From Duganella sp. Leaf126 (GTDB taxonomy: Bacteria > Pseudomonadota > Gammaproteobacteria > Burkholderiales > Burkholderiaceae_D), in contig NZ_LMNW01000001.1 of assembly GCF_001423125.1 (NCBI RefSeq), forward strand, positions 143,944-207,943: 64,000 nt of DNA, read 5' to 3'. The position numbers were made by a program, and so were the translations under genes. Shown one piece after another: positions 1 through 10,326 of this stretch. Position 1 is the first letter of the stretch; every line of letters begins with the position of its first letter. Below the pieces are notes generated by a model. It ran no database searches. It was not told the DNA's origin and saw nothing but the letters and a program-made list of their open reading frames with translations.

Positions 1-245
1 AGGCGCTGCAACGCCGCCATGGAGGCCAGGTCAGGCGCACTCAAGAGCGCCTGACAACCGTTCAGGGCAAGGCGCAGCGCCGCAGACAGTGCGACAGTAC
101 GGCAAGGCGCTGCAACGCCACCCTGAACGGCTTGTCAGGCGCCTACCAAGAGCGCCTGACAACCGTTCAGGGCAAGGCGCAGCGCCGCAGACAGTGCGCT
201 AGCACGGCAAGGCGCTGCAACGCCGCCATGAACGGCTTGTCAGGC
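1..245. repeat. Palindromic tandem repeat, period about 105 bp
   Basis: The word GGCGCTGCAACGCC recurs at 2, 106 and 211, giving a period of 104-105 bp. Each unit holds a long inverted repeat. In the clearest copy TTGTCAGGCGC (132-142) faces GCGCCTGACAA (152-162), and the pairing extends outward through AACGG/CCGTT with one bulged base. The element runs into the last codons and stop of the PEP-CTERM gene on the minus strand, so that gene's terminal AAGAGCGCCTGA is part of the repeat. It is probably a REP/BIME-like element; it may also act as a transcript-end hairpin. It continues beyond the left window edge. Confidence 0.7.
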
Positions 246-1325
246 GCTCTTGCGGCGGCGGGCGACGAAGGCGAGCAAACCCAACCCAGCCAGCATCATC
301 GCAGACGTCTCCGCTTCCGGCACGGCCGTGGCCAGGCTGCCGCTGAACTGCTGCAGGTGCACTTCGCCGTTCTGGATGAACGACTTGGCATAGACGCCGC
401 CTTCGATATTGGCGCCGCCCTGGTTGCTGAACGTGCCGTCGGCTACCAGGACCTGGCCGCCGAAGGTGCGGTTCACGGTCACGCTGCTGGCGCCGGCGAA
501 GTTCCAGATCAGCGAGCTGCCCAGCGCCTGCGCCTGGTTGAAGTTGGCGGTCAGCGACAGCGACTTGTTGTCGGTGTTGAAGATCACCGTGCTGGCGTTG
601 GTCAGGTTGAACGAAATGTCGGTGGTATTGGTCGAGAAGATTTTGCTGTCGAGCGCGGTCAGGTCGAACACCAGCACGCCGTGGGCATCGCCCTTGCCGC
701 TGAAGGTCACCTGGTGGTCGTTGTTCGAAAAGTTCACCGCGCTGCCGGCAGTGCCCTTGAGCGCCGACAGCTTGGTGCTCATGTTGTTCATCACGTTGGT
801 GAAGCTGGTGGTGGTCGATGCTGCCAGCGTGCTGTTCATCACCGCAGTTTTCGCAGTCAGCTTGTTATTGTTGATGTTGTTGACATTGCTGTAGCTGCCG
901 GCGTGCTGCTTGCCGTTGAAGTTCACGCTGCTGGCAGTACCCTGCACCCAGGCGTCGCCATTGAAGTTCGACGACGAGGCATTGCCGCCGATGTAGGTCG
1001 AACCGTTGTTGACGATGATGCCGTTGGCGTTGCCACCGACGACTGCGCCCAGGCCATTGACGTGCAGGTTGCCGCTGGCGTTGCCGCGGACGGTCAGGCC
1101 GGCATAGGCCGATTTCGGGGTCTGCGCCAGGTGCTGCACGTAGTCGCCGCCCGACAGGTCACCGCCGACATAGGTGCGGCCATCGACGTGCGAGGTCGAC
1201 GTCATGCTGCCGTTGACGACCACGTTGAACTGCTTGAGCATCTGATCGGCCGTCAGTGGTGCGGCGTGTGCAACGCCTGCGATCAGGGTGGTAGCGGCAA
1301 CGGCAACACAGGTACGAACCATCAT
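240..1325 (-). CDS. PEP-CTERM sorted 'choice-of-anchor A' family surface protein
   Basis: 361 residues. An N-terminal Sec signal (about 1-22, ending AHA-A) is followed by a choice-of-anchor A (collagen-binding-like) domain rich in Asn, Gly and Ser, including THVDGR-type and YVGGDLSGGDYV segments. The C-terminus is a PEP-CTERM tail: VPEAETSAMMLAGLGLLAF then the basic ARRRKSA. Exosortase systems recognise such tails and remove them in the inner membrane, so the protein is predicted to be secreted or surface-retained; exosortase itself is not in this window. The start is the first of two adjacent ATGs; AAGGA lies 9 nt upstream. An extended -10 promoter lies upstream at 1401-1429. Its stop codon lies inside the repeat at 1-245. 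Ligand unknown. Confidence 0.88.
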   Translation of the reverse strand: MMVRTCVAVAATTLIAGVAHAAPLTADQMLKQFNVVVNGSMTSTSHVDGRTYVGGDLSGGDYVQHLAQTPKSAYAGLTVRGNASGNLHVNGLGAVVGGNANGIIVNNGSTYIGGNASSSNFNGDAWVQGTASSVNFNGKQHAGSYSNVNNINNNKLTAKTAVMNSTLAASTTTSFTNVMNNMSTKLSALKGTAGSAVNFSNNDHQVTFSGKGDAHGVLVFDLTALDSKIFSTNTTDISFNLTNASTVIFNTDNKSLSLTANFNQAQALGSSLIWNFAGASSVTVNRTFGGQVLVADGTFSNQGGANIEGGVYAKSFIQNGEVHLQQFSGSLATAVPEAETSAMMLAGLGLLAFVARRRKSA

Positions 1326-1400
1326 GGAGACTTATCCTTAAAAATGAGTAGGGGCCGTGATTCTGCTCAAGCAAATTTCAGAACCACAACAATAATTGCG

Positions 1401-1429
1401 ATTATACCACTAGGATTGCATTTCAAATA
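1401..1429 (-). promoter_or_regulatory. Extended -10 promoter of the PEP-CTERM gene
   Basis: Read on the minus strand: a perfect TATAAT (1401-1406) preceded by TGG (1407-1409), which fits the extended -10 form, and a weak -35 TATTTG (1424-1429) with a 17-nt spacer. The surrounding 1370-1450 is markedly AT-rich compared with the rest of the window. No sigma-54 GG-N10-GC element, as reported for some PEP-CTERM genes, was noticed here. Confidence 0.55.
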
Positions 1430-1604
1430 TTTTTATTTTGTAACACTCAATGGTCGTGCACGTTCTTTCATTCAAGGAAAAGCGCGTTCTGTCGCACGCC
1501 GGTGCCGCTGGCCCCGTCGAAACCGCAGTTGATCGGAAACCGCCTGCCTTTCTCCGGCAGTATCGCTACAGTGAGACCATCGTCACCCCACCAAGGAGAG
1601 CAGC

Positions 1605-1847
1605 ATGAGCAACTTTTTCCACCGCACCGGCAACGTCGTCGATGAAATCGTCAGCGCGTTCGCGCAGGCCCTGCGCTTTGGCGCCCGCACCATCCGGCGC
1701 TTGTCCTGGCCCGCCCTGCTCGGCTGCGCGGTGGTGCTGGCCTTCATCATCAGCATCCTGCCGCTGGCGCTGACGCTGTTTGCCATCTTCCTCGTGTTCA
1801 AGCTGGTGATGGCTGCCTGCGAGGGCCGGCGTGGCCGCTATCATTGA
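1605..1847 (+). CDS. Small membrane protein of unknown function
   Basis: 80 residues. A soluble, mildly basic N-terminus (1-33) is followed by a strongly hydrophobic stretch (about 34-73) long enough for two closely spaced membrane helices, ending in a short basic tail EGRRGRYH. The ribosome-binding site AAGGAG is well placed upstream of the ATG. No family recognised. It is flanked by a PEP-CTERM gene on the other strand and a VOC gene 85 nt downstream, and neither suggests a role. The good start signal and coherent membrane pattern support it as a real gene; the opposite-strand readings look like GC shadows. Confidence 0.7.
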   Translation: MSNFFHRTGNVVDEIVSAFAQALRFGARTIRRLSWPALLGCAVVLAFIISILPLALTLFAIFLVFKLVMAACEGRRGRYH

Positions 1848-1932
1848 GGCGCATCAGGCGAACAGTGATATCGTTTGAACTTATCGGCGCGTCGATGATC
1901 GTAACAATTTCACTTTTCGCCCAGGAGCCGCC

Positions 1933-2358
1933 ATGACCAGCATCCCCAAGCAAACCTTGTGCAACGTCGTGCCCTGCATGCGTTACCGCGATGCGCCGGC
2001 TGCCATCAAATGGCTGGGCGACACCTTCGGCTTCGAAGCGCAACTGGTAGTGCCCAACGACGACGGCACCATCGCCCACGCCCAGCTGGTCTTCGGCAAC
2101 GGCGTGATCATGCTCAGTTCGGTCTTCGACACCGAGTTCGGCCGCCTGATGAAGCAGCCGGCCGAAGTGGGACACTTCGTTACCCAAAGCACCTACCTGG
2201 TGGTCAACGATGCCGACCACGTGTATGGCCGGGTGCTCGAAGCCGGCGCCGACATTGTGCTCGATATCAAGGATGAAGACTACGGTGGCCGCGGCTTTAC
2301 CTGCCGCGATCCGGAAGGCCATATCTGGAGCGTCGGCACCTACGACCCGCAGCAATGA
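1933..2358 (+). CDS. VOC family (glyoxalase/PhnB-like) protein
   Basis: 141 residues, the usual size of a single-module vicinal-oxygen-chelate protein with two beta-alpha-beta-beta-beta units. Recognisable pieces are the opening VVPCMRYRDAPAAIKWLGDTFGFE and the closing FTCRDPEGHIWSVGTYDP typical of the PhnB/glyoxalase-like group. Members are dioxygenases, isomerases or resistance proteins, and the substrate cannot be told from sequence. Start supported by CAGGAG upstream of the ATG. It ends 9 nt before the convergent deaminase at 2368. Confidence 0.82.
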   Translation: MTSIPKQTLCNVVPCMRYRDAPAAIKWLGDTFGFEAQLVVPNDDGTIAHAQLVFGNGVIMLSSVFDTEFGRLMKQPAEVGHFVTQSTYLVVNDADHVYGRVLEAGADIVLDIKDEDYGGRGFTCRDPEGHIWSVGTYDPQQ

Positions 2359-2367
2359 CGCAGGCAG

Positions 2368-4009
<1,642 letters not shown>

Positions 4010-4027
4010 GTCGTTGTTCTCTGGGGC

Positions 4028-4142
4028 GTCATTCCTGCGCAGGCGGGAATTCATATGTTGTCATATATCCCGTCAATCCCGCGCAGGCGGGAATTTGTAC
4101 GTTGTCTTATATCCCGTCATTCCCGCATTCGCGGGAATGACG
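4028..4142. repeat. Three copies of a dispersed CGTCATTCCCGC palindrome
   Basis: Copies at 4028-4050, 4071-4094 and 4115-4142. The last is a perfect palindrome: CGTCATTCCCGC, loop ATTC, GCGGGAATGACG. They occupy the deoA-cdd gap inside the operon. Related copies occur at 5599-5679 and a diverged one at 50578. They look like REP-type intergenic elements common in proteobacteria. Confidence 0.75.
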
Positions 4143-4144
4143 GA

Positions 4145-4186
4145 TTGGCGGTTGGCGGTTGGCGTCTGGCGTCTGGCGTCTGCGTT
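4145..4186. repeat. Short heptamer tandem repeat
   Basis: About six near-copies of a 6-7 bp unit, TTGGCGG repeated then TCTGGCG repeated, lie just downstream of the deoA stop codon on the minus strand. Non-coding; possibly a slippage product. No function visible. Confidence 0.6.
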
Positions 4187-4197
4187 TTGCGCTAAAT

Positions 4198-5520
4198 TTA
4201 CGGGCGGATCGTGCGGTACACAACCGGATTGGCGGCAGCCGGGGTCTCGCTGATCCGGTACGCGGCCTGGATTTCGCGTACGGCCTGCTCGGCCGCTTCC
4301 TCGGTGCGCGCGTGCACCATGGCCAGTGGCTGGCCGGCGGCTACCGGGTCGCCCAGCGACACCAGCGCGGTAAGGCCGACCGCGAAGTCGATCGGATCGG
4401 CGGCGCGGCGGCGGCCGCCGCCCAGCGACACCACGGCCAGGCCGATCTCGCGGCAGTTGGTGGCGGTGGCATACCCGGACGAGAGGGCCGGCGCCGGCAC
4501 GATCACCGGCGAGCGTTCCAGGTACTTGTCCGGCTGCTCCATCAGGTCGGCCGGGCCGCCCAGCGCCACCACCATGCGCGCGAAGCGTTCGGCTGCCTCG
4601 CCACTGTCGAGCGCTGCCTGCAGCCGGGCGCGCGCGTCGTCTTCGCTCGCTGCCAGCTTGCCCAGCACCAGCATCTCGGCGCACAGCGCCATCGTCACGT
4701 CGTGCAGGCGCGCCGGACGCGATTTGCCGGTCAGGTAGTCGATTGCGCCACGTACCTCGATCGCGTTGCCGGCATACGGCGCCAGCGACTCGTTCATGTC
4801 GGTCAGGATGGCGGACGTGGTCATGCCGGCGCCATTGCCGACCTTGACGATGCTCTCGGCCAGCTCCACCGATTTTTCGTAGGTGGGCATGAAGGCGCCG
4901 GTGCCGGCTTTGACGTCCATCACCAGCGCATCGAGTCCCGCCGACAGTTTCTTCGACAGGATGGAACCGGTGATCATGGCCACCGATTCCACGGTGGCGG
5001 TGACGTCGCGCACGCCGTAGAAAATCTTGTCGGACGGCGCCAGCGACGCCGTCTGGCCGATGATGGCCACGCCCACTTCCTTGACCACCTTGCGGAACAG
5101 GGCATTGTCGGGCACCGTGCTGTAGCCGGGAATCGAATCGAACTTGTCGAGCGTGCCGCCGGTGTGACCGAGGCCACGGCCCGAAATCATCGGCACGAAG
5201 CCGCCGCAGGCGGCCACCATGGGCCCGAGCAGCAGCGACACCACGTCGCCGACGCCGCCGGTCGAGTGCTTATCCACCACGGGGCCGGGCAGGTCGAGCG
5301 AGCGCCAGTCCAGCACTTCGCCGGAGTCGCGCATGGCCAGCGTAAAGGCCACGCGTTCGTCCATGGTCATGTCGTTGAAATACACGGCCATCGCCAGCGC
5401 GGCGATCTGGCCTTCGGTAATGCGCTTGGTGGTGATGCCGCCGACGAAGAAGCGGATCTCCTCGGCCGACAGCACGCCGCCGTCACGCTTCTTGCGTATG
5501 ATCTCTTGAGGTAAAAACAT
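4198..5520 (-). CDS. deoA: Thymidine phosphorylase
   Basis: 440 residues from MFLPQEI, the same length as E. coli DeoA. It splits thymidine and deoxyuridine with phosphate into base and 2-deoxyribose-1-phosphate. The family signature is present in the [10 protein letters not shown]... and [15 protein letters not shown] segments (about 80-125), together with [12 protein letters not shown] 77-residue longer in-frame reading is rejected: its start encodes repeat sequence ([19 protein letters not shown]), and a good GCGGAGAA ribosome-binding site precedes the 5520 ATG. The product is passed to DeoB and DeoC, encoded upstream in the same operon. Confidence 0.96.
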   Translation of the reverse strand: MFLPQEIIRKKRDGGVLSAEEIRFFVGGITTKRITEGQIAALAMAVYFNDMTMDERVAFTLAMRDSGEVLDWRSLDLPGPVVDKHSTGGVGDVVSLLLGPMVAACGGFVPMISGRGLGHTGGTLDKFDSIPGYSTVPDNALFRKVVKEVGVAIIGQTASLAPSDKIFYGVRDVTATVESVAMITGSILSKKLSAGLDALVMDVKAGTGAFMPTYEKSVELAESIVKVGNGAGMTTSAILTDMNESLAPYAGNAIEVRGAIDYLTGKSRPARLHDVTMALCAEMLVLGKLAASEDDARARLQAALDSGEAAERFARMVVALGGPADLMEQPDKYLERSPVIVPAPALSSGYATATNCREIGLAVVSLGGGRRRAADPIDFAVGLTALVSLGDPVAAGQPLAMVHARTEEAAEQAVREIQAAYRISETPAAANPVVYRTIRP

Positions 5521-5598
5521 GCGATTCTCCGCTTGATAATATTGGTGTTGAAAATGCGAGGGGCCAGCAGCTTCAGGAGAAGCGCCGGCCCAAAATCC

Positions 5599-5679
5599 CG
5601 TCATTCCCGCGCAGGCGGGAATCCAGTGAATGTACGTTGTCGCGCGCCACATTGGATCCCCGCCTTCGCGGGGATGACG
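5599..5679. repeat. Two copies of the dispersed GTCATTCCCGC palindrome
   Basis: Copies at 5599-5624 and 5656-5679, the second inverted and ending GGGGATGACG. They fill most of the 187-bp gap between the ALDH and deoA within the minus-strand operon. Same family as 4028-4142. Confidence 0.72.
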
Positions 5680-5707
5680 TTGCACGTGGTTGCGCGCGGA
5701 TGACGGT

Positions 5708-8098
5708 TTAAACGCCGTAAGGAATCCAGACGTTCTTGACCTGCGACGCATGCGCCAGCACGGCGCGGCCGCCGGCTTGCGCCGTGCTGTACCAGTCGCG
5801 GCCCCGTGCGCCGCCCACCCAGGTGCGCTTGAGCGAACCGGCCGACAGGCGCTCGACTTCGGCGCAGCCTTCGGCCGAACCGTCGTGGCGCCAGACGGCG
5901 TCGATGTCGCTGTGGGTCGCCAGCGTGCGCGCCAGCTCGTCGGCGCTGCCGGTGACGATGTTGACCACGCCGCCGGGCAGGTCCGACGTATCGAATACCT
6001 GGTACAGATCGGTGGCCGACAGCGGATGCGCCTCGGACGGCACCACCACCACGCGGTTGCCCAGCGCGATGGCCGGCGCCACCAGCGAGATCAGGCCGAG
6101 CAGCGGCGCCTCGTTCGGGCAGACGATGCCGATCACGCCGACCGGTTCGTTCAGCGCCACGGTCACGCCGTGCATCGGCGGCTGGTGCGCCAGGCCGTCG
6201 TACTTGTCGGCGTACGCCGCGTAGTAGAACAGGCGCTCGATCGAGGCCTGCACTTCCCGCTCTGCGCTGGCGCTGGCGGCGCCGGTCATGGCGCTGAGGC
6301 GGGCGGCAAATTCCGCACCGCGCGCGGCCAGGTTTTCGGCGATGTAGTACAGCACCTGCGCGCGGTTATGGGCGGTCGCCTTGGACCAGCTGCCGGCCTT
6401 GTGGGCCGCTTCCACCGCGTTGCGGATATCCTTGCGGCTGCCCTCGCCCACTTCGGCCAGGAAGGCGCCGTCGGCGCCGTGCACGGCGCGGCTGTAGGCG
6501 CCGTCAGGACGGGCCTGCTTGCCGCCGATGTACATCTTGGCGGTGCGGTCGATGGCGAACGCGCCGCCGGCTGCCGGCGCTGCGGCCCTGGAAGTGGCCT
6601 GCACCGCAGCCACCGGTGCAGCCGGACGCGCATCGTCGGCCAGCGCGGTCAGGTATTCGTACATGCCTTCGCGCCCGCCTTCGCGGCCGAAGCCGGACTC
6701 GCGGTAGCCGCCGAAGCCGCAGGCGGCGTCGAACTGGTTGGCGGTGTTGATCCACACCACGCCTGCCTTGATCTGCGGCGCCACGTCCAGCGCCAGCGAG
6801 ATGTTCTCGGTCCACACGCAGGCGGCCAGGCCATAGACCGTGTTGTTGGCCAGCTGCACCGCCTCGGGCGGCGTGCGGAAGCTCATCGCCACCAGCACCG
6901 GTCCGAAGATTTCGGCTTGCGCCACGGCGGCCGAGGTCGAGGCGCCGGTGATCAGCGTGGGCGGGAACCAGGCGCCGGCAGCGGGCAGCTCGCACGCCGG
7001 CTGATACACGGTGCAGCCTTCCGCGCGGGCCGAGTCCACCAGCGCAGCAATGCGCTGCTGCTGGACCGGATCGACCAGGGCGCCGACGTCGATCGATTTT
7101 TCCAGCGGCGCGCCGAGCGTCAGCTTGTCCATGCGCGCGCGCAGCTTGGCCAGGAATTTCGCTTCGACCGATTCCTGCACCAGCAGGCGCGAACCGGCGC
7201 AGCAGACCTGCCCCTGGTTGAACCAGATCGAATCGACCAGGCCTTCCACGGCTGCGTCGAGGTCGGCGTCTTCGAAGACGATGAACGGCGACTTGCCGCC
7301 CAGCTCCAGCGACAGCTTCTTGCCGCTGCCGGCGGTGGCGATGCGGATCTGGCGGCCCACCTCGGTGGAACCGGTGAAGGCCAGCTTGTCGATGCCGGCG
7401 TGGTTGACGATGGCCTCCCCCACGGCGCCGTCGCCGGTGACGATGTTGACCACGCCGGCCGGCACACCGGCCTGCACGCAGATGTCGGCAAACAGCATGG
7501 CGGTCAGCGAGGTGAATTCGGCCGGCTTGAACACCACCGTGTTACCGGCAGCCAGCGCCGGCGCGATTTTCCACGACAGCATCAGGAGCGGGAAATTCCA
7601 CGGCACGATCTGGCCCACTACGCCCACCGCGCGGTAGTCGGCGAATTCTTCGGCCTGCAGCTGCGCCCAGCCGGCGTGGTAATAGAAATGGCGGGCGGCC
7701 AGCGGCAGATCGACATCGCGCGTCTCGCGGATGGTCTTGCCGTTGTCCAGCGTTTCGAGCACCGCGAACAGGCGTGCGTGCTTTTGCAACAGGCGCGCCA
7801 GCGCATACAGCACCTTGGCGCGGCCATGGCCACCCAGAGCCTGCCAGCCCGGCTGGGCGCGGCGGGCGGCGGCCACGGCGCGATCGACATCGTCGCCGGT
7901 AGCCTGGGTCAGGTCGGCCAGCTTGGCGCCATCGGCCGGGTTGGTGGAGGCGAACAAGGCGCCCGCGTCGGTCCAGGCGTTGTCGATGAACAGGCCGAAG
8001 GTGCGGCCATGCTGCTCGAGCCACGCTTGCGCTTCTTTCTGGCTTTCGGGTGCGGGGCCGTATTCCATGGTGTTGAGGATCTCTTTGATTGATGGCAT
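5708..8098 (-). CDS. ALDH16-type aldehyde dehydrogenase with two ALDH domains
   Basis: 796 residues, about twice a normal aldehyde dehydrogenase, matching the double-domain ALDH16 family. The first domain (about 35-500) is complete: VPWNFP (166-170), FTGSTEVG (241-248), Glu265 in ELGGKSP and catalytic Cys299 in GQVCCAGSR. The second domain (about 525-796) keeps the ALDH fold pattern ([35 protein letters not shown]) but lacks a cysteine active-site motif, as expected for the pseudo-catalytic half of ALDH16. It lies 13 nt downstream of deoC. DeoC releases acetaldehyde, so NAD(P)-dependent oxidation of acetaldehyde to acetate is a plausible role here; this is inferred from position, not shown. 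Confidence 0.88.
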   Translation of the reverse strand: MPSIKEILNTMEYGPAPESQKEAQAWLEQHGRTFGLFIDNAWTDAGALFASTNPADGAKLADLTQATGDDVDRAVAAARRAQPGWQALGGHGRAKVLYALARLLQKHARLFAVLETLDNGKTIRETRDVDLPLAARHFYYHAGWAQLQAEEFADYRAVGVVGQIVPWNFPLLMLSWKIAPALAAGNTVVFKPAEFTSLTAMLFADICVQAGVPAGVVNIVTGDGAVGEAIVNHAGIDKLAFTGSTEVGRQIRIATAGSGKKLSLELGGKSPFIVFEDADLDAAVEGLVDSIWFNQGQVCCAGSRLLVQESVEAKFLAKLRARMDKLTLGAPLEKSIDVGALVDPVQQQRIAALVDSARAEGCTVYQPACELPAAGAWFPPTLITGASTSAAVAQAEIFGPVLVAMSFRTPPEAVQLANNTVYGLAACVWTENISLALDVAPQIKAGVVWINTANQFDAACGFGGYRESGFGREGGREGMYEYLTALADDARPAAPVAAVQATSRAAAPAAGGAFAIDRTAKMYIGGKQARPDGAYSRAVHGADGAFLAEVGEGSRKDIRNAVEAAHKAGSWSKATAHNRAQVLYYIAENLAARGAEFAARLSAMTGAASASAEREVQASIERLFYYAAYADKYDGLAHQPPMHGVTVALNEPVGVIGIVCPNEAPLLGLISLVAPAIALGNRVVVVPSEAHPLSATDLYQVFDTSDLPGGVVNIVTGSADELARTLATHSDIDAVWRHDGSAEGCAEVERLSAGSLKRTWVGGARGRDWYSTAQAGGRAVLAHASQVKNVWIPYGV

Positions 8099-8111
8099 GA
8101 CGTGTCCGAAA

Positions 8112-9083
8112 TTATGGTTGTGCGTGGCGATGTGCAGCAGAATAACTGCCGGTCACGTAGTGCTCGAGCTGGCGTTCGATGTCGGTCAGCAGGCTCGATG
8201 CGCCGATGCGGAACAGGTGCGGCTGCAGCCACTCGTTGCCCAGTTCTTCCTTCATCAGCGTCAGATACTGCAGCGCCGCCTTGGCCGTGCCCACGCCGCC
8301 GGCCGGCTTGTAGCCGATCTTGAAGCCGGTCTGCTCGTGGTAGTCGCGAATCGCGCGCACCATGGTCAGCGAGACCGGAATGGTGGCGTTGACCGGCTCC
8401 TTGCCGGTGGACGTCTTGATGAAGTCCGCGCCGGCCATCATGCACACCCACGACGCCTTGGCCACGTTTTCCAGCGTCACCAGCTCGCCGGTGGCGAGAA
8501 TCGCCTTCACGTGGGCGTCGCCGCACGCCTGGCGGTAGGCCAGCATTTCGTCGTACAGCGCCTGCCAGTTACCGGTCAGTACGTGCTGGCGCGTGATCAC
8601 GATGTCGATCTCGGTCGCGCCTGCAGCGACCGACAGTTCGATCTCGCGCACCTTGGTTTCCATGCTGGTCAGACCGGCCGGGAAACCGGTGGATACGGCG
8701 GCGATCGGCAGGCGGCCCTGCAGCACGTCGACGGCCGGCTTGATCATTTCGTGGTACACGCACACGGCGCCGGTGGTCAGTGGATGACCGGTGAGGCCCA
8801 GCGCCTCGACCAGGTCGGCGCGCAGCGGCCGCATGGCCTTGCGGCACAGGCGCTCGACGCGGCCCGGCGTGTCGTCGCCGGACAGCGTGGTCAGGTCGAT
8901 CAGGCCGATGGCCTTGACCAGCCAGGCGGCCTGGTATTCCTTCTTGACGGTGCGGCGGTTGGCCAGGCTGGCGGCGCGGCGGTCGGCCGCGCTCTTGTTG
9001 ACGTGGATGTGGTTGATCCAGCCCAGGTCCAGCGGGACCGCTGCGTTGCGTTTGAAGTCCGCGAGATGTGCGTCGATGGTCAT
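8112..9083 (-). CDS. deoC: Deoxyribose-phosphate aldolase
   Basis: 323 residues, class I aldolase of the longer DeoC type. It splits 2-deoxyribose-5-phosphate into acetaldehyde and glyceraldehyde-3-phosphate in the cytoplasm. Active-site residues are visible: Schiff-base Lys223 in FIKTSTGK, the relay Lys259 in GYKPAGG and Asp160 in EIDIVI. Its ATG overlaps the deoB stop (ATGA), so translational coupling is likely. It is longer than the E. coli protein (about 260) through an N-terminal extension of some 60 residues, common in one DeoC subgroup. Confidence 0.96.
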   Translation of the reverse strand: MTIDAHLADFKRNAAVPLDLGWINHIHVNKSAADRRAASLANRRTVKKEYQAAWLVKAIGLIDLTTLSGDDTPGRVERLCRKAMRPLRADLVEALGLTGHPLTTGAVCVYHEMIKPAVDVLQGRLPIAAVSTGFPAGLTSMETKVREIELSVAAGATEIDIVITRQHVLTGNWQALYDEMLAYRQACGDAHVKAILATGELVTLENVAKASWVCMMAGADFIKTSTGKEPVNATIPVSLTMVRAIRDYHEQTGFKIGYKPAGGVGTAKAALQYLTLMKEELGNEWLQPHLFRIGASSLLTDIERQLEHYVTGSYSAAHRHAQP

Positions 9084-10273
9084 AACAGGTTGCTTCCGTT
9101 GGAAAGTGGTGGCACGCCCAGGTGGTGCGCCAGGGTCTGGCCGATGTCGGAGAACGATTCCGAGACCGGCAACTGCTGCGGCTTGACGCCCGGGCCGAAG
9201 AAGATCATCGGGATGTGCTCGCGCGTGTGGTCGGAGCCGGGCCAGGTCGGGTCGCAGCCATGGTCGGCGGTGATCACGGCCACGTCGCCCTCCTGCATGC
9301 GGGCGACGAACTCGGACAGGCGGCCATCCATCTCATGCAGCGCGTTGGCGTAGCCGGTGACGTCGCGGCGGTGGCCGAACGCCTGGTCGAAGTCGACGAA
9401 GTTGACGAAGGTGAGCGACTTGTCGCCGGCTTCGTCCTGCACCTTGAGCAGCGCGTCGAACAGCGCCATATTGTCCTTGCCCTTGACCACGCGCGAGACG
9501 CCCTGGGTGGCGAAGATGTCGCTGATCTTGCCCAGCGCGATGACCTCGCCGCCATCGTTCTTCACGTGGTCGAGCAGCGTGGGCGCCGGCGGCGCCACCG
9601 CGTAGTCGTGGCGGTTGGTGGTGCGCGTGTACTTGCCGTTGGCGCCCGTGAACGGGCGCGCGATCACGCGGCCGATGTTGTACGGCTCGACCAGCTTGAA
9701 GGCGATCTCGCACACTTCGTACAGGCGCTCGAGGCCGAACGACTCCTCGTGCGCGGCGATCTGCAGCACCGAGTCGGCCGAGGTGTAGATGATCGGTTTG
9801 CCGGTGGCGACGTGTTCATCGCCATGCAGGTTGATGATTTCCGTGCCCGAGGCATGGCAGTCGCCGAGGAAGCCCGGCACCCCGGTCAGTTCATGCAGCT
9901 TCTGGGTGAGCTCCGCCGGGAACGACGGCACCGTCTTCGGGAAATATCCCCAGTCAAATTCCACCGGCACACCGGCGATCTCCCAGTGGCCGGACTGGGT
10001 GTCCTTGCCGGTGGAGCGCTCGCGCGCGGCGCCGTAGGCGGCGGTAAAGCCGTCGCGCTGGTGGAAGCCCTGCGCCCATTCGCCACTGGCGGCGTGGGCG
10101 GCAGCAGCCAGCCCCAGTTTTTCCATCACCGGCAGCTGCAGCGGCGCGCCGGCCTTGGCGGCCCAGTCGGCGATGTGACCGAAGGTGTTGACGCCGACAT
10201 CGTTGTACTTGTGGGCGTCCGGCGTGGCGCCGATGCCGAAGGAATCGAGCAGGAGGATAAATGCGCGTTTCAT
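9080..10273 (-). CDS. deoB: Phosphopentomutase
   Basis: 397 residues from MKRAFILLLDSFGIGATPDA, an alkaline-phosphatase superfamily metalloenzyme that converts (deoxy)ribose-1-phosphate to the 5-phosphate. Metal-site motifs are visible: LLDSFGIGA at the N-terminus, then DFDQAFGHRRD, ADHGCDPTWPGSDHTREHIP near the C-terminus. AAGGAG is well placed before the 10273 ATG; longer in-frame readings up to 11365 overlap the nucleoside phosphorylase gene and are rejected. A transcription terminator lies only 22 nt upstream of this start, so expression probably depends on read-through from the phosphorylase gene. Confidence 0.95.
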   Translation of the reverse strand: MKRAFILLLDSFGIGATPDAHKYNDVGVNTFGHIADWAAKAGAPLQLPVMEKLGLAAAAHAASGEWAQGFHQRDGFTAAYGAARERSTGKDTQSGHWEIAGVPVEFDWGYFPKTVPSFPAELTQKLHELTGVPGFLGDCHASGTEIINLHGDEHVATGKPIIYTSADSVLQIAAHEESFGLERLYEVCEIAFKLVEPYNIGRVIARPFTGANGKYTRTTNRHDYAVAPPAPTLLDHVKNDGGEVIALGKISDIFATQGVSRVVKGKDNMALFDALLKVQDEAGDKSLTFVNFVDFDQAFGHRRDVTGYANALHEMDGRLSEFVARMQEGDVAVITADHGCDPTWPGSDHTREHIPMIFFGPGVKPQQLPVSESFSDIGQTLAHHLGVPPLSNGSNLL

Positions 10274-10295
10274 GGTGTGCTCCTTCAAAACAAAA

Positions 10296-10316
10296 AAGGG
10301 CGGACCAGCCGCCCTT
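10296..10316 (-). terminator. Intrinsic terminator inside the deo operon
   Basis: Perfect 8-bp stem AAGGGCGG / CCGCCCTT with loop ACCAG. On the minus strand it is followed by TTTTTTG. It sits 11 nt after the phosphorylase stop and 22 nt before the deoB ATG, leaving no room for a separate promoter. It probably works as a partial terminator setting the ratio of the first gene to the rest. Confidence 0.8.
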
Positions 10317-10326
10317 CGGGAGTGAC

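Noticed and set aside
1..245. Left-edge repeats as a CRISPR array
   Set aside because: Period of about 105 bp with the whole unit conserved and strongly palindromic; no unique spacers.
5690..8092. An 800-codon open frame antisense to the aldehyde dehydrogenase gene
   Set aside because: Low-complexity Arg/His/Ala/Gly composition typical of the shadow of a GC-rich gene; the opposite strand encodes a complete ALDH with catalytic residues.
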